From positions 183,328 through 247,327 of the forward strand of contig NZ_JAIQDE010000014.1 of assembly GCF_020037015.1 (NCBI RefSeq): DNA of 64,000 nucleotides. The letters run 5' to 3'. Within the stretch, counting starts at the first letter, position 1, and each line of letters opens with the position of its first letter. The notes below the pieces were generated by a model that worked only from the letters and a program-made list of their open reading frames with translations, did no database searches and was not told the DNA's origin. This DNA is from Corallococcus sp. AS-1-6 (GTDB taxonomy: Bacteria; Myxococcota; Myxococcia; Myxococcales; Myxococcaceae). The translations under genes and the position numbers were made by a program. Positions 16,261-27,900 of this stretch are shown piece by piece.

Positions 16261-18768
16261 ATGCCCCCTGCCCGCTCTCCGAGGCCTTCTTTCGCAGCAC
16301 CTTCGCACTCCCCACGTCGCGGCCCCTGGAGGCATCGTGCGCTCGCGCTCGCGCTGCTGCTGGGCGCGTCCGCCTGCGACGATGACGCGCCGGAGTCGCC
16401 GCCCGCGCCGGAGCCGGCGCCCCGGTACGAGGCGACGATCCGGCGCTCGGGCAACGGCGTCCCGCACATCACGGCGAAGACCCTGGGCAGCGCGGCCTTC
16501 GGCCAGGGCTACGCGTTCGCCCAGGACAACGTGTGCACGCTGGCGGATCAGATCCTCAAGGTGCGCAGCGAGCGGGCCCGGTTCCTGGGCCCGGGCGCCG
16601 GCAACGCGAACGTGGCGAGCGACTTCGGCTACCTCGCGCTGGGCGTCCACGCGCGCGCGAAGGACGCGCTGCCGGCGCTGCCCGAGGACGTGCGGGCGAT
16701 GATCCAGGGCTACGTCGCCGGCTACAACCACTACCTGTCCCAGGTGGAGCCCGCCGCCCGCCCCGCGGCCTGCGCCAACGCCGCGTGGGTGAGGCCCATC
16801 GACGACGTGGACCTGATGGCGTACCACATCAGCCTGGCGCTGCTTTCGAGCAGCTACCAGTTCGTCGCGGCGGTGACCAACGCCCAGCCGCCCACGGTCA
16901 CCGGCGGGCAGCACATCGACGTGCCGCCGCCCCAGGCCTTCCAGCAGCTTCGCGACCACGACCTGGGCAGCAACGGCTGGGCCATTGGCGCGGAGCGCTC
17001 CGCCACCGGCCACGGCATGCTCGTGGCCAACCCGCACTTCCCCTGGCAGGGCGAGCTGCGGCTGTGGGAGAGCCACCTCACCGTGCCGGACGTGATGAAC
17101 GTCTACGGCGCGTCCCTGGTGGGCGTGCCCGGGGTGCTCATCGGCTTCAACGACAACGTCGCGTGGACGCACACGGTGTCCGCCGGCCAGCGGATGACGC
17201 TGTACCGGCTGAAGCTCGTGCCGGGCAAGCCGACGCACTACACGTACGACGGCCAGGAGCGCGAGATGGTTTCGCGCACGCACACCATCCTGGTGCGGCT
17301 GCCGGACGGCTCGCTGACGAACGTCTCGCGCACGCTCTACAGCAGCCACTTCGGGCCCATGCTCGCCATCCCGGGCGTGACGGACTGGACGGCGCAGGTG
17401 GCGTACACCTACCGGGACGCGAACCTGGAGAACACCGTCCTGCTGGCCCAGTTCCACGCGATGAACCGGGCCAGGAACCTGCAGGAGTTCAAGGACGCCT
17501 TCGCCACCGTGCAGGGCATCCCCTGGGTCAACACCCTGGCCACGGACCGGGACGGCAACGCCTGGTACACGGACGCCGCGGCCACGCCCAACCTCAGCAC
17601 CGCGGCGCTGGATGCGTGGCAGCAGGCCATCTCCGGCGCGGATCCGGTGGCGACGCTGTTCTTCCGCAACCTCAACCTGGTGTTGCTGGACGGCAGCACC
17701 TCCGTCAACGCGTGGGTGGAGGCCCCCGGCGCCCGCAGCCCCGGCCTGGTGCCCTTCGCCCAGGTGCCGCAGTTGGCGCGCCGCGACTTCACCTACAACG
17801 CCAACGACAGCTACTGGCTCACCAACCCGGCGCAGCCGCTGGAGGGCTATTCCCCGCTGCACGGCCCCGCGCGCCGCAGCCAGCAGCCGCGCTCGCGCAT
17901 GAACCTGGTGATGCTGACCGAGCAGTCGGCGGACGGCGCCTCCGGCGCGGACGGCAAGTTCACGCTCGAGGAGCTCCAGGCGGCCATCCTCAACAACCGC
18001 AGCTCGGTGGCGGAGCTGCTGCGCCCGCAACTGGTGGAGCGCTGCCAGCGCACGCCGTCCGCCACGTACCAGGGCAAGACGGTGGACCTCACCCAGGCCT
18101 GCGCGGTGCTGGCCGCGTGGAACGGCCGCTTCGACACGGACAGCGTGGGCGCGGTGCTGTGGCGCGAGTTCATCGGGACGTATCCGGTGAACCAGTTGCT
18201 CAACAAGGGCACCCTCTTCGACACGGCCTTCGACCTGAACGCCCCCTTCACCACGCCGAGCACGCTCACGCCCGCGCCCGCGCAGGGTGAGGACCCGGCG
18301 CTCGTGAAGCTGGCGCAGGCCGTGACGCTGCTGGGCACCGCGAAGATCGCCGTGGACGCGCCGCTGGGCACCGTGCAGTTCGCGCCGCGCGCCGGCCTGC
18401 GCATCCCCATCCACGGCGGGCACAACCGCGACGGCGTGGCCAACGTCGCCATCTCCGGCACGCTCCAGTCCTCGCTCGTCGACCCCGTCCCCGCGCGGGG
18501 CACGGTGCTCAACGGGGAGACGGGCCTGAGCACCAACGGCTACGTCGTCAGCAACGGCTCCAGCTTCATCCTGGCGCTGGCGTACACCGCGACCGGCGTG
18601 GACGCGCGCGCCCTGCTCACCTACGGCCAGTCCGGCGACCCGGCCTCGCCCTACTTCACGGACCAGACCCAGCGCTTCTCCCAGAAGCAGTGGCGCACCG
18701 TCCTCTTCAACGAAGCGGACATCCTCGCTGACCCGGCGCTCACGCAGCAGGTCGTGTCGGCCCAGTAG
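16261..18768 (+). CDS. Penicillin acylase family N-acyl amidase (PvdQ / aculeacin acylase type), lipoprotein
   Basis: This 835-aa Ntn-hydrolase precursor starts with a type II signal peptide and lipobox GASAC (Cys39), so it should be exported and lipid-anchored. It is made as one chain that cleaves itself before Ser237 in LGSNGW, which then becomes the N-terminal nucleophile of the beta subunit. Just after come ANPHFPWQGELRLWE and GASLVGVPGVLIGFN, then VAWTHTVSAGQRMTLYRL, features of the long-chain acylases PvdQ, AhlM and aculeacin A acylase rather than beta-lactam acylases. These remove fatty acyl chains from peptides or homoserine lactones in the periplasm. It is encoded right before an NRPS that loads a fatty acid, so it may trim the lipopeptide, as PvdQ does for pyoverdine, or protect the host. 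Confidence 0.88.
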   Translation: MPPARSPRPSFAAPSHSPRRGPWRHRALALALLLGASACDDDAPESPPAPEPAPRYEATIRRSGNGVPHITAKTLGSAAFGQGYAFAQDNVCTLADQILKVRSERARFLGPGAGNANVASDFGYLALGVHARAKDALPALPEDVRAMIQGYVAGYNHYLSQVEPAARPAACANAAWVRPIDDVDLMAYHISLALLSSSYQFVAAVTNAQPPTVTGGQHIDVPPPQAFQQLRDHDLGSNGWAIGAERSATGHGMLVANPHFPWQGELRLWESHLTVPDVMNVYGASLVGVPGVLIGFNDNVAWTHTVSAGQRMTLYRLKLVPGKPTHYTYDGQEREMVSRTHTILVRLPDGSLTNVSRTLYSSHFGPMLAIPGVTDWTAQVAYTYRDANLENTVLLAQFHAMNRARNLQEFKDAFATVQGIPWVNTLATDRDGNAWYTDAAATPNLSTAALDAWQQAISGADPVATLFFRNLNLVLLDGSTSVNAWVEAPGARSPGLVPFAQVPQLARRDFTYNANDSYWLTNPAQPLEGYSPLHGPARRSQQPRSRMNLVMLTEQSADGASGADGKFTLEELQAAILNNRSSVAELLRPQLVERCQRTPSATYQGKTVDLTQACAVLAAWNGRFDTDSVGAVLWREFIGTYPVNQLLNKGTLFDTAFDLNAPFTTPSTLTPAPAQGEDPALVKLAQAVTLLGTAKIAVDAPLGTVQFAPRAGLRIPIHGGHNRDGVANVAISGTLQSSLVDPVPARGTVLNGETGLSTNGYVVSNGSSFILALAYTATGVDARALLTYGQSGDPASPYFTDQTQRFSQKQWRTVLFNEADILADPALTQQVVSAQ

Positions 18769-18790
18769 GCAGTCCCGTCTCACGTCACAA

Positions 18791-18838
18791 GGGCCGCTGG
18801 CCCGCGACGCTCCACCCCGGTCACCCGTCCCCGTCGGG
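18791..18838. terminator. GC-rich hairpins after the acylase gene
   Basis: GGGCC-GCT-GGCCC (18791-18803) and, shortly after, CACCCG-N7-CGGGTG form two small stems 22 or more bases past the acylase stop. They may end acylase transcription before the separate AT-rich promoter patch ahead of the NRPS (about 18950-18985). No T run is present. Confidence 0.3.
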
Positions 18839-18972
18839 TGCCCGGGAACACCTTCGCCCATGCCTTCGCGGGCCGTCCGCCTCCCTCCCCGTGGGAGCGC
18901 GGACGGTCACGCCACGGCCCTGGACCGCCCCCGGACCCGGGCTCCGCCGTACTCCATACCTACCAATAAATC

Positions 18973-21900
18973 GTGAAAAACATGTCTGTCAAACTTCACG
19001 TGGATTACGGCGCTACTCCGTCACTCGTCGCGCTGCTGCGGCAGCGGGCGGAAGCACGCGCGGAGGCGCCGCTCTACACGTTCCTGGAGGAAGACGGCTC
19101 CGAAGTCACGATGTCGCGGGGGGAGATGGACCGCTGGGCGCGGCGCATTGGCGCGGCGCTGGAGGCGGTGAGCCCGGCGGGGGCGCGGGTGGTGCTGCTG
19201 TATCCGCCGGGGCTCCAGTACATCGCGGGGTTCTTCGGGTGCCTCTATGCGCGGCGGATCGCGGTCCCGGCCTATCCGCCGGATCCGATGCGGCTGGGCC
19301 GGACGCTTCCGCGGCTGCGCTCCATCATCGAGGACGCGCGCGCGACGGTGGTGCTCACCACGTCGTTCATCGCGTCGTTCGCGGAGATGCTGTTCGAACA
19401 GGCGCCGGAGTTGAAGGCGCTGCACTGGGTGGCCACGGACGCGTTGCCGGAGGAGACGGGGCAGGACTGGCGGCCCGCGGACGTGGGGACTGACGCGCTG
19501 GCGTTCCTCCAGTACACGTCCGGGTCCACGGGCACGCCCAAGGGCGTGATGCTCAGCCACGGCAACCTGCTGCACAACCTGGGGCTCATCTCCCACGCGT
19601 TCGAGAGCCGCCAGGACTCCACGGGCGTCATCTGGCTGCCGCCGTACCACGACATGGGGCTCATCGGCGGCATCCTCCAGCCGCTGTACGCGGGGTTCCC
19701 CGTCGCGCTGATGTCGCCGCTGGACTTCCTGCGGCGCCCCATGAAGTGGCTGGAGGCGGTGTCCCGGTTCAAGGGCACCATCAGCGGCGGTCCGAACTTC
19801 GCGTTCGATCTGTGCGTGCGCAAGAGCACGCCGGAGGAGCGCGCGGCGCTCGACCTGCGGAGCTGGGAGGTCGCGTTCTGCGGCGCGGAGCCCATCCGCC
19901 CGGAGACGCTCGCGCGGTTCACGGACGCGTTCGCGCCCTCGGGCTTCCGGCCGGAGGCGCTCTACGCGTGCTACGGCCTGGCGGAGGCGACGCTCATCGT
20001 CTCCGGCGGCAAGAAGGGCGTGTTCCCCGTCCACCGTCCCTTCGACCCCGGCGCGCTCTCGCGGGGCGAGGCCCGGGAGGATGCCAGCGGTCCGCTGCTG
20101 GTGGGCTCCGGCGGGAACCTGCCCGACCAGGAGATCCGCATCGTGGATCCCGCGACGTGCGAGCCGTGCGCGCCGGGCCGCGTGGGGGAGATCTGGGTCC
20201 ACGGCCCGAGCGTCGCCCGGGGCTACTGGGAGCGCCCGGAGGAGACGGCCCGCGCGTTCCACGGCCGCGTGGCGGGCGGCGGCGACACGGTGTACCTGCG
20301 CACGGGGGACCTGGGCTTCCTGGCGGACGGGGAGCTGTTCGTCTCCGGCCGGCTCAAGGACCTGATCATCCTCCGGGGGCGCAACGTCTACCCGCAGGAC
20401 CTGGAGCAGACGGTGGAGCAGAGCCACCCGGCGCTGCGTCCGGGCTGCACCGCCGCGTTCGCCGTGGACGTGGACGGCGAGGAGCGGCTCGTCGTGGTCC
20501 AGGAGGTGGATCCGCGCCGCATGACGGATCCCGACGAGGTGACCGCGCGGGTCCGCCAGCGGCTCGCGGAGCTGCACGAGGTGCCCCTCCACGCCCTGGT
20601 GCTGATCGAGCCCGGGAGCATCCCCAAGACGTCCAGCGGCAAGATCCAGCGCAGCGGCACCCGCGCGGCGTTCCTCGCCCATGAGCTGCCCGTGGTGACG
20701 GCGTGGCGCGAGGAGGCCGTGACCGCGGCCACCCCGGCGCCGTCCGCCCCTGCCCTGCTGGCACCGGACGCGTCGCTCGCCGACACCACGGCGTGGCTGC
20801 GGGGGGCGATGGCCCGGAGCCTGCGCCTCGCGTCGGGCGCGCTCGACGGGGATCTGCCGATCACCCGCTTCGGCTTCGACTCGCTCGGCGCCATCGAGCT
20901 GGGGCACGCGCTGGAGACCGGCGCGGGCGTCGCCGTGCGCATGGAGGAGCTGCTCCGGGGGCCCACGCTCCACGAGCTGGCGGTGCTGATCCACGAGCGC
21001 CGCCAGTCCGCGAGCCCCCTGCCCGCGCCCATCGCGCGCCGGGCGGACGACGCGCCGCCGCGCCTGTCCCCAGGCCAGGAGCGGCTGTGGTTCCTGGAGC
21101 AGTTGGAGCCCGGGAGCGCGCTGTACAACATCACCGCGGCCGTGCGGTTCCAGGGCCCCCTGGAGCCGGCCGCGCTGGAGCGCGCGTTCCAGGACGTCGT
21201 GCGCCGCCACGAGACCCTGCGGACCACCTTCCACGCGGCGGAGGCGGAGGGCGCGGCCGTGGTGCGCATCTCTCCGGAGGCGTCCTTCACGCTCGGCACC
21301 GGGGACCTGCGCGCGTTGTCCGCGCCCGCGCGTGAGCGGGAGCTCCAGCGCCGCGCCGATGCGGAGGCGCTCCAGGGCTTCGACCTGGGCACCGGGCCGC
21401 TCCTGCGCGCGGTCCTGCTCCGGACCGGAGAACACGAGCACGTGCTGGTGCTCACGATGCACCACATCATCGCGGACGGCGTGTCCATGGAGGTGCTCGT
21501 CCGGGAGCTGGCGGTGCTCTACCCGGCGCACGCCGAGGGCCGCCCTGCCGCCCTGCCAGAGCTGACGCTGCGCTACTCCGACCACGGCGCGTGGCAGCGG
21601 GAGCTGCTCCAGGGCCCCGAGCTGGAGACGCTGCTCGGCTTCTGGCGCGGCGAGCTGGAGGGCGCTCCCGAGGTCCTGGACCTGGCCGTGGCGCAGCCCC
21701 GGCCGTCCACGTCCACGCACCGCGCCGCCAGCGTGGAGGTGGGCCTCTCCGCGGAGCTCCTGGAGCGGATGAAGGGGCTCGCGCGGGAACAGGGCGTGTC
21801 GCCCTTCGTCGTCCTGCTGGCGGCCTATCAACTGCTGCTCGCCCGCTACTCGGGGCAGGACGACATCGTCGTGGGCACACCCGTCCATGGCCGCGACCGG

Positions 21901-24900
21901 CCGGAGGCGCGGGACCTCATCGGCTTCTTCGTCAACACGCTGGTGCTGCGCACGCGGCTGTCGGGCGTAGCCTCCTTCCGGGAGCTGCTCGCGCGCGTGC
22001 ACGACGTGACGCTGCGGGCCTACGCGCACCAGGACCTGCCGTTCGAGAAGCTGGTGCAGGCGCTGCGGCCGGTGCGCCACCCGGGCGCCTCGCCGCTGTT
22101 CCAGCACGTGCTGGCCATCGTTCCGGATCCGCTCGCCACCCAGCCGCTGCCGGGCCTCACCCTCCAGCAGTGGGAGCTCCCCAGCCACTTCCTCCAGGGC
22201 GACCTGCGCCTGGCGCTGTCCGAGAGCGCGGCGGGGCTCCGGGGCCGGCTGGAGTACAGCACGGACCTGTTCGACGTCGCGGCGGTGCGCCAGTTGGTGG
22301 CGCACCTGGGAGGCCTGCTCACCGCGGCGGTGTCCCAGCCCGATGCCCCGCTCGACAGCCTGGACATGCTGGAGGCCGGTGAGCGCCACCGGCTCCTCGT
22401 GGAGTGGGCGGAGACCGGCACGGGAGAGGCGGACGAGAGCTGCGCGCATCGCCTCTTCGAGGCCCAGGCCGCGCGCACACCCGACGCCACGGCGCTCTGT
22501 CTCGGCGACGAGACGCTCACCTACCGGGAGCTCAACACGAGGGCCAACCGGCTCGCGCGCGTGCTGCGGCAACAGGGCGTGGGCCCGGAGACGCTCGTCG
22601 GGCTGTGCTTCGAACGTTCGTTCGACATGGTCGTGGGCCTGCTGGCCATCCTGAAGGCGGGCGGCGCGTACGTGCCGCTCGACCCGGCCCAGCACCCGGA
22701 GCGGCTCGGCTTCATCCTGGACGACACGCGCGCGCCGAGGGTGCTCACACGCCACGCCCTGCTCCCCCGGCTGGGCGGACGGGATGACCGCGCGCTGTGC
22801 ATCGAGGACGTGGAGTCCTTGTGCGCCCGGGAGTCCGGCGAGAACCTGGAGGGCGGCGCCACCAGCGGCTCGCTGGCGTACGTCATCTACACGTCGGGTT
22901 CGACGGGCCGTCCCAAGGGGACGCTCCTGCAGCACCGCGGCCTGTGCAACACGGCGCGCGAGACGGCCGCGATGATGCGGCTGGGCGTGGGCAGCCGCCT
23001 GTTGCAGTTCTTCGCGCTGAGCTTCGACGCGGCGGTGTCGGACATCTTCCCGCCCCTGCTGTCCGGCGCGGCGCTGGTGCTGGCCCCCCGGGACGCCGTG
23101 ATGCCGGGGGCGCCGCTGGAGCAGACCCTGCGCAAGCAGGAGATCACCGTCGTCACCCTGACGCCGTCCGTGCTGGCGCAGTTGGATCCATCCCAGGCCA
23201 CCGGGCTCCAGACGTTGCTCACGGCCGGCGAGGCGTGCACGCCGGAGCTCGCGCTGCGCTGGGCGGACCGGCTGCGCTTCGTCAACGCCTACGGCCCCAC
23301 GGAGGTCACCGTCTGCGCGACGTTCAACCCGAACGTGGATCCGGAGCGGCCCACGCTCGGCCGGCCGCTGGCCCATGTGCAGGTGTACGTGCTGGACGCG
23401 GGGCTGCGGCCCGTGCCGGTGGGTGTCCCCGGGGAGCTGTGCGTCGCGGGCGTGGGGCTCGCGCGCGGCTACCTGGGCCGGCCCGACCTGACCGCCGCGC
23501 GGTTCGTGCCGAATCCCTACTCCCGCGTCCCCGGCGGCCGGCTGTACCGCACGGGTGACCGCGTGCGCCGGCTGCCTGACGGGGGCCTGGAGTACGTGGG
23601 CCGCGTCGATGATCAGGTGAAGCTGCGCGGCTACCGCATCGAACCGGGGGAGATTGAAGCGGCGCTGCGTGCCCGGCCGGGCGTGCGCGACGCGGCGGTC
23701 ATCCTCCGCGAGGACAACCCGGGCGATCCCCGCCTGGTGGCCTACGTGGTGGCCACGTCCGACGTGGCGCGCGGCCTGCGCGAGGCGCTGGAGTCCCAGT
23801 TGCCGGACTACATGGTCCCCTCGGCCTTCGTGCCGCTGGAGGTGCTCCCGCTGACCTCCCACGGGAAGCTGGACCGCAAGGCCCTGCCGCCGCCGGGCGC
23901 GCAGAGCACCTCGGAGGACGGGACCTTCGCCGCGCCCACGACGGACACGGAGCACCGGGTGGCCGCGCTCTGGGCGGAGGTGCTGAAGACCGACCGCGTC
24001 GGCATCCACGACGACTTCTTCGACCTGGGGGGTCACTCCCTCATGGCCACGCAGGTGATCGCGCGCCTCCGCACGGCGTTCGGGGTGGAGCTGCCCCTCA
24101 GCGCCTTCATGAACGACGTGACGACGGTGGCCGCGATGGCCCGTCACATCGACGCGAACACCCAGCCCCGCCGCGTCGTGCCCGCGCTGACCGCGCTGCC
24201 TCGCACTGGTCCCCTGCCCCTGTCGCTGGCGCAGGAGCGGCTGTGGCTGGCCGACCAGCTCTCCCCGGGCTCGCCGCTCTACAACGTGCCCGCCGCGGTG
24301 CGGATGCACGGCACGCTGAACCTGCCGGCGCTGGCGCAGGGCCTGGCCGAGCTCATCCGCCGGCACGAGGCGCTGCGCACCGTCTTCCGCCAGGACGAGG
24401 GCCGCGCGGTGCAGGTCATCCAGCCCGCGTCTCATCCGGCGCTGCCGGTGGTGGACCTGTCGGACCGCCCGCGCGACGAGGCCGAGGCCGGCGCCCGCCG
24501 GGTGGCGCGCGAGGAGGCGGTGCGTCCGTTCGACCTGGAGCAGGGGCCGCTGCTGCGCGCGGTGCTCGTGCGCCTGGCCGAGCAGGAGCACGTGCTCTGC
24601 CTGACGCTGCACCACATCGTCTCCGACGGCTGGTCGGGTGGCGTGTTCCTGCGCGAGCTGGCGGCGGTCTATGGCGCCTTCAGCCAGGGCCAGCCCTCGC
24701 CGCTGCCGGAGCTGCCGTTCCAGTACGCGGACTATGCCGCGTGGCACCGCGGCTGGCTGGAGTCCGGCACGCTGGCGGAGAACCTGGGCTGGTGGCGCAA
24801 GCAGTTGGACCAGCTCCCCACGTTGCAGTTGCGCTCGGATGTCCCGCGTCCTCCGGGCGAGCGCTTCCACGGCGACGGCCGGCGCTTCACCCTCCCCGCG

Positions 24901-27900
24901 AAGCTGACCGGGGAGCTGGAGGCGCTCGCGCGCGCCGAGGGCGCCACGCTGTTCATGGTGCTGCTCGCCCTGTTCGACGTCCTGTTGCAGCGGCACACGG
25001 GGCAGGACGACATCGTCGTCGGAACGGACATCGCGGGCCGCGAGCACGAAGCGCTCGAAGGCATCATCGGCTTCTTCACCAACCAGCTCGTCCTGCGCAC
25101 GCAGCTCTCCGGGCAGCCCACCTTCCGGGAGCTGCTCGCGCGCGTGCGGCAGGTGGCGCTGGATGCCTACGAGCACCAGGAGACCCCGTTCGGGAGGCTG
25201 GTGCAGGAGCTGCGCGATCAGCGCGCCACCACCGGTCAGCCGCTCTTCCAGGCCAAGCTCGTGCTGGAGAACGCCCCCATGCCCGCGATGCGGCTGCCGG
25301 GCCTCTCGCTGGAGCTCATGGAGGGCGAGAGCAACGGGCTGGCGCGCTGGGACCTGCTCTTCATCCTCACGCCGGAGGAAGGCGCGCTGAAGGTCGTCGC
25401 CGAGTACAACACCGACGTCCTCGACGGCGAGGCGATGGAGCGGATGTGGCAGCACTTCCTGCGCCTGGCCCACGCCGCCGTGGCCTCCCCCGGACAGCGC
25501 ATCTCCGCGCTGCCCATGCTGCCTCCCGGTGAGTTCCAGCAACTGGCGGCCTGGAGCGGCCCGGTGCGCGAAGTCCCCCGCGCGCTGTCCATCCCGGCGT
25601 GCTTCGAACAGCGCGTGGCGGAGGCCCCGGACGCGGTGGCGCTCGTGTTCGAGGGCCAGACGCTCGACTACGGCGGGCTCGACCGCCGCGCGAACCAGTT
25701 GGCCCACCACCTGCGCGCGCAGGGCGTGGGGCCCGGGGCCCGGGTCGCGCTCGCGCTGGAGCGGTCGCTGGACCTGGTGGTGGCGCTGGTGGCCATCCTC
25801 AAGGCAGGCGCGTCCTACGTGCCGCTGGACGCGAACGATCCGCCGGAGCGCCTGGGCTTCCTGCTGGAGGAGACACGGCCCGCGGCCATCGTGACGACGT
25901 CGGAGATCGCGGACGGCCTGTCCTCGCAATGGATCCCCTTCGTGTGCGTGGACACGGACGCGGCGGCGATCGCCCGCAGGCCCGTGCACGCCCCCGAGCA
26001 CGGCGTGGGCGCGGAGTCCGAGGCCTACGTCCTCTTCACCTCCGGTTCGACGGGGCGGCCCAAGGGCGTCGCGGTCCCGCACCGCGGCGTCCTCCGGCTG
26101 GTGCGCGAGCCGGGCTGGGTGCGCCTGTCACCGACGGAGACGCTGCTCCAGTTGGCGCCGCTCGCCTTCGACGCGTCCACCTTCGAGGTCTGGGGAGCGC
26201 TGCTCAACGGCGCCCGGCTGATCATCGCGCCGCCCCAGGCGCTGTCGCTCGACGCGCTCTCCGGGCTCATCGCGCGTGAGCGCATCACCACGCTGTGGCT
26301 CACGGCGGGCCTCTTCCACCAGGTCGTCGATTCGCACCTGGGAGCGCTGGCGCCGGTGCGGCAGTTGCTCGCCGGGGGTGACGTGCTGTCGCCTCCGCAC
26401 GTGGCGCGGGTGCTGGAGGCGCACCCGGGCTGCCAGGTCATCAACGGCTATGGCCCCACGGAGAACACCACCTTCACCTGCTGCTTCCCGGTCCCACCCC
26501 GCGAGGACCTCCGCGCGGGCGTACCACTGGGCCGGCCCATCCCGGGCACGCGGGTCTACGTGCTCGACGCCGCCATGGAGCAGGTGCCCATCGGCGCGCC
26601 CGGCGAGCTGTACGCCGCGGGAGACGGCCTGGCGCACGGCTACCTGCACCAGCCCGCGCTGACCGCGGAGCGCTTCGTGCCGGATCCGTTCGGGACGACG
26701 CCGGGCGCGCGGCTGTATCGCACCGGCGACCGGTGCCGCGTGCGCCGGGACGGCACGCTCGAGTTCCTCGGCCGCGTGGACCAGCAGGTGAAGGTCCGCG
26801 GCTTCCGCATCGAACCGGGAGAGATCGAGACCGCCGTGCGCAGGCATCCGGCGGTGCAGGACACCGTGGTGATGGTGCGGGAGATCGCCGGGGAGAAGTC
26901 CCTGGTGGCCTACGTCGTGCCCACCGAGGGACGGACGCTGACCATCGACGCGGTGCGCGCGTTCCTCGCGGACAAGCTGCCCGCGCACATGCTGCCGGCG
27001 GCGCTGGTGACGCTCGCGGAGCTGCCGCTCACGGTCAACGGCAAGGTGGACCGGCGCGCGCTGCCGGCCCCGGACGGTGAGCGCCCCGAGCTGGGCACCA
27101 ACTACCAGGCCCCCCGGACGCCCACGGAGGAGATCCTTTGCGCCGTGGGCGCGGAGCTGCTCGGCGTGGCGCGGGTGGGCATCGACGACAGCTTCTTCGA
27201 CCTGGGCGGCGACTCCATCCGCGCCATCCAGTACGTGGCGCGCTGCCGCGAGCGGGGCCTGGAGCTGTCGGTGGCGACGCTGCTGGAGAAGCAGACCGTC
27301 CGCGCGATGTCGGAAGCGCTCCAGGGTCAGGTGCGGGCCGCGGCGGACGCGGCCACTCATGCGCCGTTCGCGCTGCTCTCCGAGTCCGACCGCGCACGGC
27401 TGCCCCCGGACCTGGAGGACGCCTATCCGCTGGCGACGCTCCAGGCGGGCATGCTCTTCCAGAGCGAGTACAGCCAGCAGACCGCGCTCTACCACGACGC
27501 GTTCAGCTTCCACCTGGAGGTGGACCTGGAGCCCGTGACGCTGCGGCGCGTGCTGCGCGAGCTGGCCATGCGCCACGCGGTGCTGCGGACCTCGTTCGAC
27601 CTGGCGCACTACGACGAGCCCTTGCAGTTCGTGCACCGCGAGGTGGAGGTGCCGCTGCATGTGGAGGACCTGAGCGCCCTCTCCCGCGCGGAGCAGGACC
27701 GCCACCTGACGGCGTGGCTGGAGCGCGAACGCTCCCGGCCCTTCACCTGGGAGCAGGCGCCCCTCATCCGCTTCGGCTTCCACCGGCGGACCGAACGGAC
27801 GGTGCAGCTCTCCGTCATCTTCCACCACGCCATCCTGGACGGCTGGAGCTTCGCCTCGCTCCTGGCGGAGTTCCTCCCCCAGGCCCTGGCCGCGCGCCAG

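Noticed and set aside
16207..18861. Minus-strand open frame (884 codons) opposite the acylase
   Set aside because: The plus strand encodes a complete acylase with signal peptide and nucleophile; the minus translation has no recognisable motif.
19021..26082. Very long open frame (2353 codons) on the minus strand opposite the first NRPS
   Set aside because: It is a by-product of very GC-rich codon use on the other strand; the translation is Arg/Gln/His/Leu-rich without any known motif, while the plus strand shows complete FAAL, C, A and PCP domains.
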